This document shows positions 16,724 through 24,783 of a stretch of 64,000 nucleotides of DNA, one piece after another. The notes beneath the pieces were generated by a model that saw only the letters and a program-made list of their open reading frames with translations, did no database searches and had not been told where the DNA came from. How positions within the stretch are numbered: position 1 is the first letter of the stretch; every line of letters begins with the position of its first letter. The translations under genes were made by a program, and so were the position numbers. This DNA comes from G965247775 sp965247775 (GTDB lineage: Bacteria > Chloroflexota > Dehalococcoidia > Bin125): NCBI GenBank assembly GCA_965247775.1, contig OZ252031.1, positions 248,001 through 312,000 on the forward strand. Reading direction: 5' to 3'.

Positions 16724-17898
16724 CCGTCCGCTGGGGCAGCGGGCGCGGGGACGGGGCGAGCGGCCAGCAGGACCGCCGTATCGGCATCGTCCGCGGGCAG
16801 GGCCTCGATCAGGCCGCCGGCATCGATCAGGGCGTATTCCACGCTGGCGCCCGCGCCGAAGAGGGCGGCGCTGTGGCGCTCCCAGACCAGGGCGTCGTAG
16901 GGGGCTGGGGTGGGCAGCGGGGGGGAGGGAGTGCGAATGATGACGGGGCGGACGCCGGCGCGGGCGGCGGCCTCGACGGTGCGGCGGAGTTCATCGTCGC
17001 AGTTGGCGCAGCCGGGACGGACGAAGACGAGGAGTTGGGCGGCGCCGCGCTGGTCGGAGAGACGCCAGAGGCGCTGGGGGTCTTGGGCGTCGATCAGGGC
17101 TAGGTCGGGCGCGAGGTCGCCGACGGCAGGGCCGACGGCGGCCTCGCCGTCGTCGAGTCCGGTCGGTAGCGCCTTGGGTCCGGGGAGCAGGCGCGGGCCG
17201 ACGGGCACGGACAGGGTCGTGACGAGGGAGCCGACGACCTGTTCGAAAGCGTCGTCCGGTCCCTGGCCGCGGAAGATGTCGCGAACGACGCCGTCTGGGT
17301 CGACGAAGAAGGTGTGAGGCGGGCCGAGCTGGCCGCTGATGCCGTAGGCGCGGGTGACGCCGCCGGTGAAGTCCATGGGCAAGCGGAAGTTGATGCCGAA
17401 CTCGCCGGCGAAGCTCCGGGCGGGGCTGCGGGCCTCCTCGATGTTGACGCCAACGATGATCAGGCCGTCGTCGCGGAACTGGTCCTGCAAGCGGATGAGA
17501 ACGGGCACCTCCCGCCGGCAGGGGGTGCACCAGGAGGCCCAGAAGTTGACGACGACGGGGTGACCGCGCCAGTCGGAGAGGCGGAAGCGATCACCGTCCA
17601 GGGTTTCGAGTTCGAAGTCGGGCGCGAGGCGGCCGATTTCGTCGCCGGCGGGGAGGGCGGCCGGGTTGAGATAGGGGGGGAGGGCGACGATGCCGAAGTC
17701 GCCTTGAGTGCTGGGGTTGTCCCCCCCGCCGAGCGTGAGCCAAAGCGGCAGACCGACGGCGAGCAGGATGAGCAGGGCCACAATGAGGGTACGGGCGCCG
17801 TGGTACTCCCGGGGGCGGTTCGGGTTCTCCTGGGGGAATGCCGCCCCCTCGCCCGGCGTGTCGCCGGCTGCGTCCTGCGGGCCCTGCTGCGATCCCAT
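16720..17898 (-). CDS. Membrane-anchored tandem thioredoxin-like protein (TlpA/ResA type)
   Basis: A 392-residue extracytoplasmic redox protein. A single N-terminal membrane anchor (LIVALLILLAVGLPLWLTLG) near residue 40 is followed by a TlpA/ResA domain (APDFELETLDGDRFRLSDW, then FWASWCTPCRREVPVL with the CxxC active site, and YGISGQLGPPHTFFVDPDG). A second, diverged thioredoxin-like domain has the pair CANC (RPGCANCDDELRR). Likely roles are disulfide reduction in cytochrome c maturation or delivery of reductant; a CcdA homologue lies 6 kb away. I place the start at ATG 17898 (GGGAG upstream); a GTG three codons earlier is possible. Confidence 0.85.
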   Translation of the reverse strand: MGSQQGPQDAAGDTPGEGAAFPQENPNRPREYHGARTLIVALLILLAVGLPLWLTLGGGDNPSTQGDFGIVALPPYLNPAALPAGDEIGRLAPDFELETLDGDRFRLSDWRGHPVVVNFWASWCTPCRREVPVLIRLQDQFRDDGLIIVGVNIEEARSPARSFAGEFGINFRLPMDFTGGVTRAYGISGQLGPPHTFFVDPDGVVRDIFRGQGPDDAFEQVVGSLVTTLSVPVGPRLLPGPKALPTGLDDGEAAVGPAVGDLAPDLALIDAQDPQRLWRLSDQRGAAQLLVFVRPGCANCDDELRRTVEAAARAGVRPVIIRTPSPPLPTPAPYDALVWERHSAALFGAGASVEYALIDAGGLIEALPADDADTAVLLAARPVPAPAAPADG

Positions 17899-17983
17899 CT
17901 GCCGCACTCCCGGGCCGATTCTACGGAGGACGGGCGGGGGCGTATGTCATTTGGCACCCGCAGGGGACCGGAGGACGCAGGAC

Positions 17984-18007
17984 GGGGGAGGCCGTCCGGC
18001 CTCCCCC
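17984..18007. other. Perfect GC hairpin
   Basis: A 10-bp perfect inverted repeat, GGGGGAGGCC and GGCCTCCCCC, around a GTCC loop. There is no T-run on either side, so it is not a classic intrinsic terminator. It sits about 90 bp upstream of the TlpA-like gene (minus) at the edge of the degraded segment. Confidence 0.5.
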
Positions 18008-18176
18008 GCGCGATGGGCCGGACGGGCGTCGGACTAGGGGGCGACGTTCGGGCGGAGATCGGCCGCCGCATCGGTCGCGCGACGCACGAGCAGGGCGACG
18101 CGGTCGGACGCCGGCCGGGCGTTCTCGTCGCCGGCCGTTGCGACGCTCACGTATTCGCCCGAGCGACCCGGGGAAG

Positions 18177-18390
18177 CCTGCCCGGATCTGGCTGTCTGCG
18201 CCGACGCTCCCCGATCACCAACTCATCGTGATCGCGCGCGAGGACGACTACACGTTCGGCGTGCTGCACTTACGGGTGCACGAACTGTGGTTGCTGCGCC
18301 TGGGGACGAGCCTGGAGGATCGCCCGCGCTACACGCCGTCGACGACGTTCCCCTTCCCCTGGCCGCTGGACACCCCGGATGGAGAGGGGG
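18177..18390 (+). pseudogene. Remnant of a YeeA/MmeI-type DNA methyltransferase (C-terminal part)
   Basis: A stretch of about 70 codons reads LPDHQLIVIAREDDYTFGVLHLR, HELWLLRLGTSLEDRPRYTP and STTFPFPWPL. This is the C-terminal target-recognition end of large class I DNA methylases (type IIL/BREX-like, YeeA/MmeI group), where the pattern DDYTFGVLHS-x-FH-x-W-x-LRLGTSLEDRPRYTPTTTFETFPFP is usual. The catalytic NPPY part is absent and no start is present. The bases upstream (about 18040-18175) weakly resemble a sugar-phosphate mutase N terminus, too weak to call. Confidence 0.7.
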
Positions 18391-18484
18391 GAATCGGAGG
18401 GCGTGTGATTGACACGCATGTTCTACTTCGGTAGGATCTGCGAGAGGTGATCATACCCTCGAGCCAGCTCGAGGAGCGAGGACG

Positions 18485-18634
18485 TTGCCGAACAACGTCG
18501 GCGAACAGCCCGGGATCGGCAGGTATTGCCGCACCGACTGCTCTTGGGTGGTCAACCTTGACGATGCCAGCGACCGGCTTCCGCCCTGCGGCAATTGCGG
18601 GCAAGGCCAGCAAACAACATACCGGCGCTGCTAA
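18485..18634 (+). CDS. Small zinc-ribbon-like protein
   Basis: A 49-residue ORF starting at TTG 18485 with GAGGAG 8 bases upstream. The sequence has the order GIGRYCRTDCSWVV, DRLPPCGNCGQ and TTYRRC, giving CxxxC and CxxC pairs spaced as in short zinc ribbons of the type YRC-x-x-CGW...LPPC-x-x-CG. The first pair is CRTDC rather than the usual C-x-x-C, so metal binding may be altered. It lies in the degraded segment between a methylase remnant and TcmP. Function unknown. Confidence 0.55.
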   Translation: MPNNVGEQPGIGRYCRTDCSWVVNLDDASDRLPPCGNCGQGQQTTYRRC

Positions 18635-18746
18635 CACTGAATTTGAAGTGGGAGGCCGCAGAGCCGACGCTGCTTGATGTGGTTCATGCTGATTGCGGCG
18701 TCCGTCCCTCCTCGACGCCAGAAGTTCGGCCAAGGCCCTGATCCTA

Positions 18747-19517
18747 ATGCCACGCGATGCCGGACCGTGGGTGCGTGAGAAACTCAGGCTCCTCGGGTTG
18801 TACCTTCCCGGTTACCTTCAAGCGACGACCAGAGCCAGGGATCGGATCTACATCGACGGCTTCGCAGGCCCTGGATGGAACCGCATTCGTGAGTCTGGTG
18901 ATCTAGTCGCGGGATCACCGCTGATCGCACTTGATGCTGGGGGCACCGATAACCAGCCCCCGTTTACGAAGCTTATCTTTATTGAAGGAGATCAGGCCAC
19001 CGCCGATGAGTTCGCAGCCGCGATCGAGGCGCGCGGAACCGACCGGACGTGGGAAATCGTGGTCGGCGATGTGAACGAAAAGCTGCCGACGGTTGTTCGG
19101 ATGTTGCCGAAGCAGGCACCGGCCTTCGTGTTCCTAGGTACACAGGGCATCGATCCGCGCTGGGGAACGATCGAGGCCATATCCACATGGCGAACCGAGT
19201 TGCTCATCAACTTCCCGCTCGGGATGGCGATCAACCGAAACCCAGACAGCGCGAAGGTGACCGAGTATTTCGGCACGAAGGAGTGGCGTCCGTGGTGGGA
19301 AAGGCGTCGGAGTACGGTCGTGGATTTCTATCGGAACCGCCTGATGGAGATCGGATACGCAGAGCAGCCGAAGGACTCGCGGCTCATCAATACGCAAGGA
19401 GAATTCGGTCAACATCTGTACTATTTGATCCCAGCGAGTAAGCATGCGGCGTCGCGGCAGATCTGGGATTGGATACTCAAGCAACCGGCCGAGTCAGGTC
19501 AAGGCCGCTTGCTCTGA
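18747..19517 (+). CDS. tcmP: Three-Cys-motif partner protein TcmP
   Basis: A 256-residue protein of the TcmP family: WVREKLRLLGLYLPGYLQA, RIYIDGFAGPGWNRIRESG, SPLIALDAG, KLIFIEGDQATADEFAA, ELLINFPLGMAINRNPDS and the C-terminal LYYLIPASKHAASRQIWDWI. TcmP is normally encoded beside a three-Cys-motif (DUF5131/Gp37-type) protein, and such a gene, truncated, lies convergently downstream. One oddity: where family members read FLDPQG, this one reads FLGTQG, replacing the conserved DP pair, so the protein may be inactive. ATG 18747 lacks a strong ribosome binding site; an upstream in-frame TTG exists at 18693. Confidence 0.8.
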   Translation: MPRDAGPWVREKLRLLGLYLPGYLQATTRARDRIYIDGFAGPGWNRIRESGDLVAGSPLIALDAGGTDNQPPFTKLIFIEGDQATADEFAAAIEARGTDRTWEIVVGDVNEKLPTVVRMLPKQAPAFVFLGTQGIDPRWGTIEAISTWRTELLINFPLGMAINRNPDSAKVTEYFGTKEWRPWWERRRSTVVDFYRNRLMEIGYAEQPKDSRLINTQGEFGQHLYYLIPASKHAASRQIWDWILKQPAESGQGRLL

Positions 19518-19980
19518 GCTTGTCGGTATCTGGTCCCAGGTACGCCCGTCGAGGATTCGTCCATTCGCAGCCTTCGACCGGCGCCTGAGATCCGACCCCC
19601 ACGCTCCCCACTGTTTGAAGAAGAACGGGACGCCGTTATCGAGGCACTGGTTGCGCAGCGACAACGCCCAATCGGCCTGCATCGGTCGCGCATGTGGTCC
19701 GCTCTCGCCTCCCGCGATCACCCAACTCACTCCTTCAAGGTCCAGCTCAAGGGGACCGAGCAACGGTTCACACGAGAGAAACTTCACTACCGCATCGGTT
19801 TGCCTCAGGTCGTGGATGCGTGGCGTGAACCGTTGATTCTCAACGGAGACGCCCATCCAAACGTTGGGTGGCCACGGGAGCTTCGGTGCGAGTTGCGCGA
19901 GCCGAATCGATCGCTTGGTCAGCACCTGGAACGTGTGCCAGTCTGCGCGGGCCATCGTCTCGAACAGGGGGATTCGACGG
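19494..19980 (-). pseudogene. 5'-truncated DUF5131 (phage Gp37/three-Cys-motif) protein
   Basis: The minus-strand frame matches the C-terminal two thirds of DUF5131 proteins: RIPLFETMARADWHTFQVLT, LPWPPNVWMGVSVENQRFTP, VVKFLSCEPLLGPLELDLEG, WVIAGGESGPHARPMQADWA, RNQCLDNGVPFFFKQWGAWG and a terminal LDGRTWDQIP. The N-terminal part with the three-cysteine, radical-SAM-like motif is missing; upstream of about 19980 the frame continues with unrelated sequence. Its 3' end overlaps that of tcmP by 24 bp. Confidence 0.75.
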
Positions 19981-20281
19981 AGCGGCCCAGGTTGGCGGCG
20001 CAGGCCCGGCCGGCAGCCGACAAGGCCGTCGTTTCGTCGGGATGCGCCGCACTCCAGCCGACTGGGTGGCGAGATCTGTTGCGGTCGCCGCGGGCGAGTC
20101 GGGCCCCGCCGCGCGCGGCCGACATCGCGACAGCGCTCGCGCGCCGCACCGCGTGCCTCCCGTTGGAACGACACCCCAGGCGGGAAAACGTTTACAGCTC
20201 GGCCCGATCGCCCCCAGATCCGCGCCGGGCGACTTCCAGTGGTCTCGGTGTGCTCTATCCTCCCGGCGGAAGGGACGGGCC
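19981..20281. other. Gene-free junction
   Basis: Between the truncated DUF5131 fragment and the TPP decarboxylase gene. All frames are low-complexity Arg/Pro-rich reading of GC-rich DNA, and no homology is recognisable. It probably holds the deletion junction that removed the 5' end of the DUF5131 gene and the promoter of the downstream operon. Confidence 0.4.
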
Positions 20282-20797
20282 GTGGCGCCACGCCTTGCCG
20301 AATCGATCGCTGCCGCCGACCTGCTCCAGACCCTCTGGGAGGCGAACGTGCAGGACGTGGTGGCGGTTCCCGACACCCATCAGCGCACGCTGATCGAGGC
20401 GCTGCAGGCCCAGAGCAGGATCCGTTTCGTGCAGGCGAGCAGTGAGGACGAGGGGGTGGCGATCTGCGCCGGCCTGATCGTGGGTGGACGACGGCCGCTG
20501 CTCCAGATCCAGCACGCGGGACTCTACGCGTGCGTCAACAACCTGCGCGGCATGGGCATCGACGGCGGCTTCCCCATTGTCCTGCTGGTGGGGCTGCTGG
20601 GGCGGGACCCGGCGAAGGCGCCGCGCGACGATTTCGGCTCGATGGTGCGGCTGGCGCAACCGCTGCTAAGAGCGCTGGAGATTCCTGCCTACGTGATCGA
20701 CGGAGGGGACGACCTGCATTACCTGCCGGAGGCATATGACGAGGCGGAGGGGCGTGGGGGACCGGTGGTGCTGTTGTTGGGAGCGGAGACCGTCTGA
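20282..20797 (+). CDS. TPP-dependent decarboxylase, alpha (PYR-domain) subunit, sulfopyruvate/phosphonopyruvate decarboxylase-like
   Basis: A 171-residue protein corresponding to the N-terminal (pyrimidine-binding) domain of TPP enzymes, of the type found in sulfopyruvate decarboxylase ComD. Visible features are DVVAVPDTHQRTLIEALQ, QASSEDEGVAICAGLIVGGR (with the catalytic-type glutamate), LLQIQHAGLYACVNNLRGMG and FPIVLLVGLLGRDP. The next gene, overlapping by one base, encodes the complementary TPP-binding half. Actual 2-oxoacid substrate unknown. GTG 20282 follows GGAAGG. Confidence 0.82.
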   Translation: MAPRLAESIAAADLLQTLWEANVQDVVAVPDTHQRTLIEALQAQSRIRFVQASSEDEGVAICAGLIVGGRRPLLQIQHAGLYACVNNLRGMGIDGGFPIVLLVGLLGRDPAKAPRDDFGSMVRLAQPLLRALEIPAYVIDGGDDLHYLPEAYDEAEGRGGPVVLLLGAETV

Positions 20798-21414
20798 TGC
20801 CGGGAGGCGAGCCGGTGCGGCGCATGCCGCGGGACGGGGTCCTCGAGGCGCTGGCGCGGCTGCGGGGCGAGGCCGTGGTGGTGGGGGCGATGACGGCGCT
20901 GGGGCCCTGGCTGAAGCGGTCACCGAGCGAGCGCAACCTGATCAACATCGGCTTCATGGGGGGCGCATCGACGTACGGGCTGGGGGTGGCGCTGGCGCGG
21001 CCGGACGTGCCGGTGTGGGTGCTGGACGGGGACGGATCGCTGCTGATGCAGCTCGGCTCGCTGCCCACGATCGCGCAGGCGGCCCCGGAACGCTTCCTGC
21101 ACGTGGTCTTTCACAACGGGGTCTACGAGACCAGCGGGGGGCAACCGTTGCCGGGCGAGGGCGCGCTCTCGTTCGCGGGGATGGCGCGGGAGGCCGGCTA
21201 TCCGCACACGTTCCGCTTCGACGACGTGGAGGCGCTGGACGCGGCGCTGGAGGACATCCTGGCGCTGCCCGGCCCCGTCCTGGTGGAGTTGATCACCGCG
21301 CCCGCGGGCAGCTTTTATCAGCCGGCGCCGCCGGCGGCCGCACGCCCGACGCCGGCGCTGGCCAAGAACTGGCCACGAGTGCGCGCGTCGTTGGCAGCCG
21401 ACGGCGAGGCCTGA
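20797..21414 (+). CDS. TPP-dependent decarboxylase, beta (PP-domain) subunit, sulfopyruvate decarboxylase-like
   Basis: A 205-residue protein carrying the TPP-binding domain: NIGFMGGASTYGLGVALARP, then VWVLDGDGSLLMQLGSLPTI (GDG...N-type Mg/TPP motif), FHNGVYETSGGQPLP and a terminal PVLVELITAPAG. It matches ComE-like subunits and forms an obligate pair with the preceding gene (stop/start TGATG overlap). It faces the FAH-family gene convergently across 6 bp. Confidence 0.83.
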   Translation: MPGGEPVRRMPRDGVLEALARLRGEAVVVGAMTALGPWLKRSPSERNLINIGFMGGASTYGLGVALARPDVPVWVLDGDGSLLMQLGSLPTIAQAAPERFLHVVFHNGVYETSGGQPLPGEGALSFAGMAREAGYPHTFRFDDVEALDAALEDILALPGPVLVELITAPAGSFYQPAPPAAARPTPALAKNWPRVRASLAADGEA

Positions 21415-21420
21415 GCGGCG

Positions 21421-22299
21421 CTACTCGATCCACGCGGCGCCCTCCGGCTCGGCGACGATCTCGTTTTCGATGGCGCCAATGGCGGGGAACTCGACGCGGA
21501 CGCGGTCGCCGACCCGGAGCCACTTGGGGGGATCGAAGCCGATGGCGACGCCGGAGCAGGTCCCCATGGCGATGACATCGCCGATCTCGAGCGTGCAGAC
21601 GCTGGAGATGGTTTCGATGATCTCCCAGATGTTGTAAAGGAACTGCTCGGTATTGGAGTCCTGGCGCAACTCGCCATTGACCCAGGTCTTGTGGTCCAGG
21701 TTGTGGGGGTCCGGGATGGCGTCGGCGGTGACGAGGCAGGGGCCGAAGGGGGCGTGAGTGTCGAAGGACTTGCCGAGGGTCATGGTGGGGGAGCGTCGCT
21801 GCCAATCGCGCACACTGTAGTCGTTGATGACGGTGTAGCCGCCGATCACGGAAGGGGCCTGGGCCTGAGAGACGTAGCGGCAGCGACGGCCGATGACGAC
21901 GCCGAGTTCACCCTCGTAGTCCAGCTGGCTGGAGACGCGCGGCAGGATCACGGGATCGTTGGGGCCGGTAATGGCGTTGAGCTGCTTGTTGAAGATGATC
22001 GGAAACTCGGGGCGGCTCTCGCCGGTTTCGTCGATGTGCTCCTGATAGTTGCGGCCCACGGCGAGGATCTTGGTGGCATCTGGTACGGGCGCTTCCAGGT
22101 GCACTGCCGGGAGTGGATGGCGGTTGCGACCACCGTCGACGCCGGCCTGGGCGGCGGCCAGCGCGGGCGCCCCGGCGGCGAGGAGATCGCGCATGTTGCC
22201 GGGAAGGGAGGGGGCAGCGGCCGCGAGATCGACGACCTCGTCGCCGTCGAGCGCGCCGAGCCGGGTGCGTCCGCCGGCCGTGAAGGTAACCAGTTTCAT
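21421..22299 (-). CDS. Fumarylacetoacetate hydrolase family protein
   Basis: A 292-residue FAH-fold enzyme of the 2-hydroxyhepta-diene-dioate isomerase/acylpyruvase type. Family landmarks: KILAVGRNYQEHIDETG, FNKQLNAITGPNDPVILP, LDYEGELGVVIGR (metal ligands E-x-E), YTVINDYSVRDWQ, GKSFDTHAPFGPCLVT, WVNGELRQDSNTEQFLYNIW, IGDVIAMGTCSGVAIGF and LRVGDRVRVEF. It likely cleaves or hydrates a C-C bond in a 2-oxo compound; substrate unknown. Its ATG overlaps the stop of the upstream glycosyltransferase-like gene by four bases, so they are translationally coupled. Confidence 0.9.
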   Translation of the reverse strand: MKLVTFTAGGRTRLGALDGDEVVDLAAAAPSLPGNMRDLLAAGAPALAAAQAGVDGGRNRHPLPAVHLEAPVPDATKILAVGRNYQEHIDETGESRPEFPIIFNKQLNAITGPNDPVILPRVSSQLDYEGELGVVIGRRCRYVSQAQAPSVIGGYTVINDYSVRDWQRRSPTMTLGKSFDTHAPFGPCLVTADAIPDPHNLDHKTWVNGELRQDSNTEQFLYNIWEIIETISSVCTLEIGDVIAMGTCSGVAIGFDPPKWLRVGDRVRVEFPAIGAIENEIVAEPEGAAWIE

Positions 22300-23009
22300 T
22301 GCGTTTCCTTTCCCCGTGACGCGTTCGCCACCGGCAAATCGGCCAGTACGGCGTGGAGGCGCGGGCCCGCCGCCGCGGGGTCCCGGGCGGCCCTCGCGCG
22401 CAGGCTAGCCAGATCGGCGGCGGTGTCCAGATCCCACTCGACACGGATGCGGCGGGTGCGGAGTCCGAGCCGCGTCGCGAGCGCCTCTGACGTTCGCAGG
22501 ACGCCGTCGCTGCCCCAGGGGATCGAGTCCCGGAAGAGCCGGTGCTCGTGGCTAGGGCGGAGGCGGCGGAGGGCCAACAGGTAGTAACCGCCATCGGCGG
22601 CAGGGCCGAAAACAGCGCCGGCGCGGCGCGAGGCGTCCAGGGCCTCCGTGATGTGGCCCGCGCTGAGGCCGGGGATGTCGTTGCCGACGAGGACGACCGG
22701 TGTGAAGCCGTCGGCGAAAAGGGAGTCGGCGGCGGCCATGCGCGCCCCGATATCGCCGCCGAGCTGGAGTCGGACGTCGGTCTGCCCCGTGAGCGCGGTG
22801 ACGTGGCCGGCGGCGGCGGGTTCGACGAAGATCGCGCAGTGCCAGGGTGCCCCGGGCGGGGTCAGGGCCTGGACCGTGTCGCGCAGGAGGGCGCAGGCGA
22901 TCGCCGCGGCGGCCTCGTCGCCGATCGCGGCGGCGAGGCGAGTCTTGGCGCGGCCGGGCTGGGGGTCGCGGGTGAAGATGGCGAGGGCAGGCCGGCTGGG
23001 GGTGGCCAG
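22296..23009 (-). CDS. TIGR04282-like glycosyltransferase/nucleotidyltransferase (arsenosugar-type)
   Basis: About 237 residues: ALAIFTRDPQPGRAKTRLA (the nucleotide-binding N terminus), WHCAIFVEP, RMAAADSLFADGFTPVVLVG, NDIPGLSAGHITEALDA and VFGPAADGGYYLLALRR. These match the DUF2064/TIGR04282 family, often paired with TIGR04283 glycosyltransferases. No ATG, GTG or TTG occurs in frame between the preceding stop and the conserved N terminus; the first plausible codon is CTG at 23009, just after the upstream gene's TGA. The start is therefore unsure. Translation coupling to the upstream gene is likely. Confidence 0.7.
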   Translation of the reverse strand: MATPSRPALAIFTRDPQPGRAKTRLAAAIGDEAAAAIACALLRDTVQALTPPGAPWHCAIFVEPAAAGHVTALTGQTDVRLQLGGDIGARMAAADSLFADGFTPVVLVGNDIPGLSAGHITEALDASRRAGAVFGPAADGGYYLLALRRLRPSHEHRLFRDSIPWGSDGVLRTSEALATRLGLRTRRIRVEWDLDTAADLASLRARAARDPAAAGPRLHAVLADLPVANASRGKETQ

Positions 23010-23012
23010 GCC

Positions 23013-23620
23013 TCAGCGGATGTGGTGATAGAGCCGGGCCAGATGAGCCGGCGGGACGTGCAGGAAATAGCCGCTCTGAATGACCAGCCAGGAGGCCCAG
23101 GCCTGCGCGATGCCGCCCTGCTCCCAGCGACGGGGCGAGGCAACGACGGCCGGGGAGAGATAGGCCATGCCACCGAGCCGATGGAGGCGATGTACGAAAG
23201 CGAGATCCTTCATCAGAGGGTGGGGAGGGAAGCCGCCCGCGCGCGGAAGGCGGCAGCGCGGCAGAAGATGGCGGAGTCGCCGTAGTAGACGCGCAGCTGT
23301 CGGATGACGTGGCAGAAGGCGGCCAGGAAGCGGGCGTGCGGGCTGGGCCCGAAGTCGACGCGGAAGTTGCCGCCGACGAGGCGGGGATCGGCGAGTGCCA
23401 GGCGCATGGCGTCGCCGGCGCGGGGATGGAGGCGGACGTCGGTCTGGAGGAAGCAGAGGACGTCGCCGGCGGCGTGGGCGGCGCCGAGGTTGAGCTGGGG
23501 GCCGCGGCCCCGCTCCCCCGTGACGAGGCGGGCTCCGGCCGCACGGGCGCTGGCGCCGGCGCCGGCGATGTTGGGCGCCTCGTTGAGGGTGGGGATGACC
23601 ACACTGAGGAGCGAGGTCAC
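23013..23620 (-). pseudogene. TIGR04283-like glycosyltransferase, frameshifted and internally deleted
   Basis: The start region reads LLSVVIPTLNEAPNIAGAG, then jumps directly to ARAAGARLVTGERGRGPQLN. The roughly 25-30 residues between, which normally contain the VVDGGSTD donor-binding motif, are absent. The frame continues through FLQTDVRLHP and VYYGDSAIFCRAAAFR, then stops at 23213. The expected continuation GGFPPHPLMKDLAFVHRLHR and the end ARLYHHIR lie in another frame down to 23013, so one base is missing in a CG-repeat near 23238. Two independent lesions indicate a dead gene, or assembly error for the second. Confidence 0.75.
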
Positions 23621-23766
23621 GAAAGGTGCCGCCCTGCCTGGCGGATCCACCCGCCGGGGGCCGCGTGGAGGCCGGCCGGGTGAATCTGGGGCCGGCCCGC
23701 GAACCGTATCGCGAGTACCGGACCGCTGGGGAAGCCCCCATTCTGAGCCCGGACTAGGATAGGCCC

Positions 23767-24624
23767 ATGGCCACTGCGCAAGTCCTCGCCGGCAGCAGCC
23801 CTGTCCTGGTCCCCCCGCGCCGCGCCACGTTCCTCCATGCGCTGGCGTTCGTGGGCGGGTTCTCGGTGGTGTTCATCATCCTGGGGGCGTCCTTGGGGCT
23901 CGTGGGCTTCGCCCTGCAAGACAACATCATCTGGTTTCAGCGGGTTGCCGGGGTAGCGCTGATCATCCTGGGGCTGCACCTGGCGGAACTGATCACGATT
24001 CCCTTCCTGTTGCGGACGTACCAGTTCGGCAACGACGCTTCTGTGGCGACGAAGGCGGCGCCGCGCGGGCGGTTCCGGAAGTACGGCAAGTCGGTGTTCG
24101 TCGGGTCGGCGTTTTCCCTGGGATGGACCCCCTGCGTGGGGCCGATTCTGGCGGGGATCCTGACGCTGGCGGCGGACGGCGGATCGGTGGCGCAAGGCAC
24201 ACTGCTGCTGGTCTTCTACGCGGCGGGGTTGGGAATTCCGTTCCTGATCGCGGGGGCGGCGCTGGGCTCGTCCACGGCGGTGCTGAAGAAGCTGGGCCCG
24301 CACATGGCGCTCGTCTCCATCGGCAGCGGCATCCTGATCGTGTTCATGGGGATGCTGATTTTCCTGGACAACGTGGAAGTGCTCAACGACAGCTTCACCT
24401 TCCTGCCGGGGGCGGCGGATGACGCCAGCGGGACGACGGGGAACGTGACGGGGGTGTTCGGGTTCGGCATCGCCTTCGTCGGTGGGTTCCTCTCGTTCCT
24501 CTCTCCCTGCGTCCTGCCGTTGGTGCCGATCTACCTGAGTCACTTGGCGGGCGTGGGAGCGGGAGAAGCCCTGCTCCAGCGGCAGGAAGAGCGGGGCGCG
24601 CCGTCCCTCGACGGGCTCTCGTAG
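23767..24624 (+). CDS. ccdA: CcdA/DsbD-type transmembrane thiol-electron transporter, apparently circularly permuted
   Basis: A 285-residue, six-helix membrane protein moving electrons from cytoplasmic thioredoxin to extracytoplasmic partners. In CcdA the first helix carries SPCVLPL and the fourth WTPC-x-GP. Here the protein starts at what is normally helix 2 (FLHALAFVGGFSVVFIILGA) and proceeds through GLHLAELITIPF, GSAFSLGWTPCVGPILAGIL, FYAAGLGIPFLIAGAALG and a sixth helix. It ends with FLSFLSPCVLPLVPIYLSHL, which is normally the N terminus. Both redox cysteines are present but in swapped order. The tail (RQEERGAPSLDG) is short and polar. ATG 23767 is the only good start; no SPCVLP copy exists upstream. 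Confidence 0.8.
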   Translation: MATAQVLAGSSPVLVPPRRATFLHALAFVGGFSVVFIILGASLGLVGFALQDNIIWFQRVAGVALIILGLHLAELITIPFLLRTYQFGNDASVATKAAPRGRFRKYGKSVFVGSAFSLGWTPCVGPILAGILTLAADGGSVAQGTLLLVFYAAGLGIPFLIAGAALGSSTAVLKKLGPHMALVSIGSGILIVFMGMLIFLDNVEVLNDSFTFLPGAADDASGTTGNVTGVFGFGIAFVGGFLSFLSPCVLPLVPIYLSHLAGVGAGEALLQRQEERGAPSLDGLS

Positions 24625-24669
24625 GCCTCGCGCCGGCAGCCCCCTGCTCCGCGTTCGGGAGGTGCGTCG

Positions 24670-24783
24670 ATGGCGATTCGTGAGGCAAGTCTGGCAGCCG
24701 CGGTCCTGGGCGTGCTCACGTCGCTGCTGCCGGCGCGGAGAGCGGCCCGGCTCGGGATCCTGGATGGCCTCGCGCACGAGTGA
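24670..24783 (+). pseudogene. C-terminal remnant of an FtsX/MacB-type ABC permease
   Basis: A 37-codon frame reads AAVLGVLTSLLPARRAARLG followed by ILDGLAHE and a stop. This is the characteristic end of FtsX-like permeases (last helix, then PARRAARL and a short tail). The rest of the permease is absent; the sequence just upstream belongs to the CcdA gene end. Confidence 0.65.

Noticed and set aside
18040..18175. N-terminal fragment of a phosphomannomutase
   Set aside because: The resemblance (EIGRRIGRATHEQGDAVGR and a few residues after it) is short and lacks the conserved RDGR/catalytic serine segment, so it is not called.
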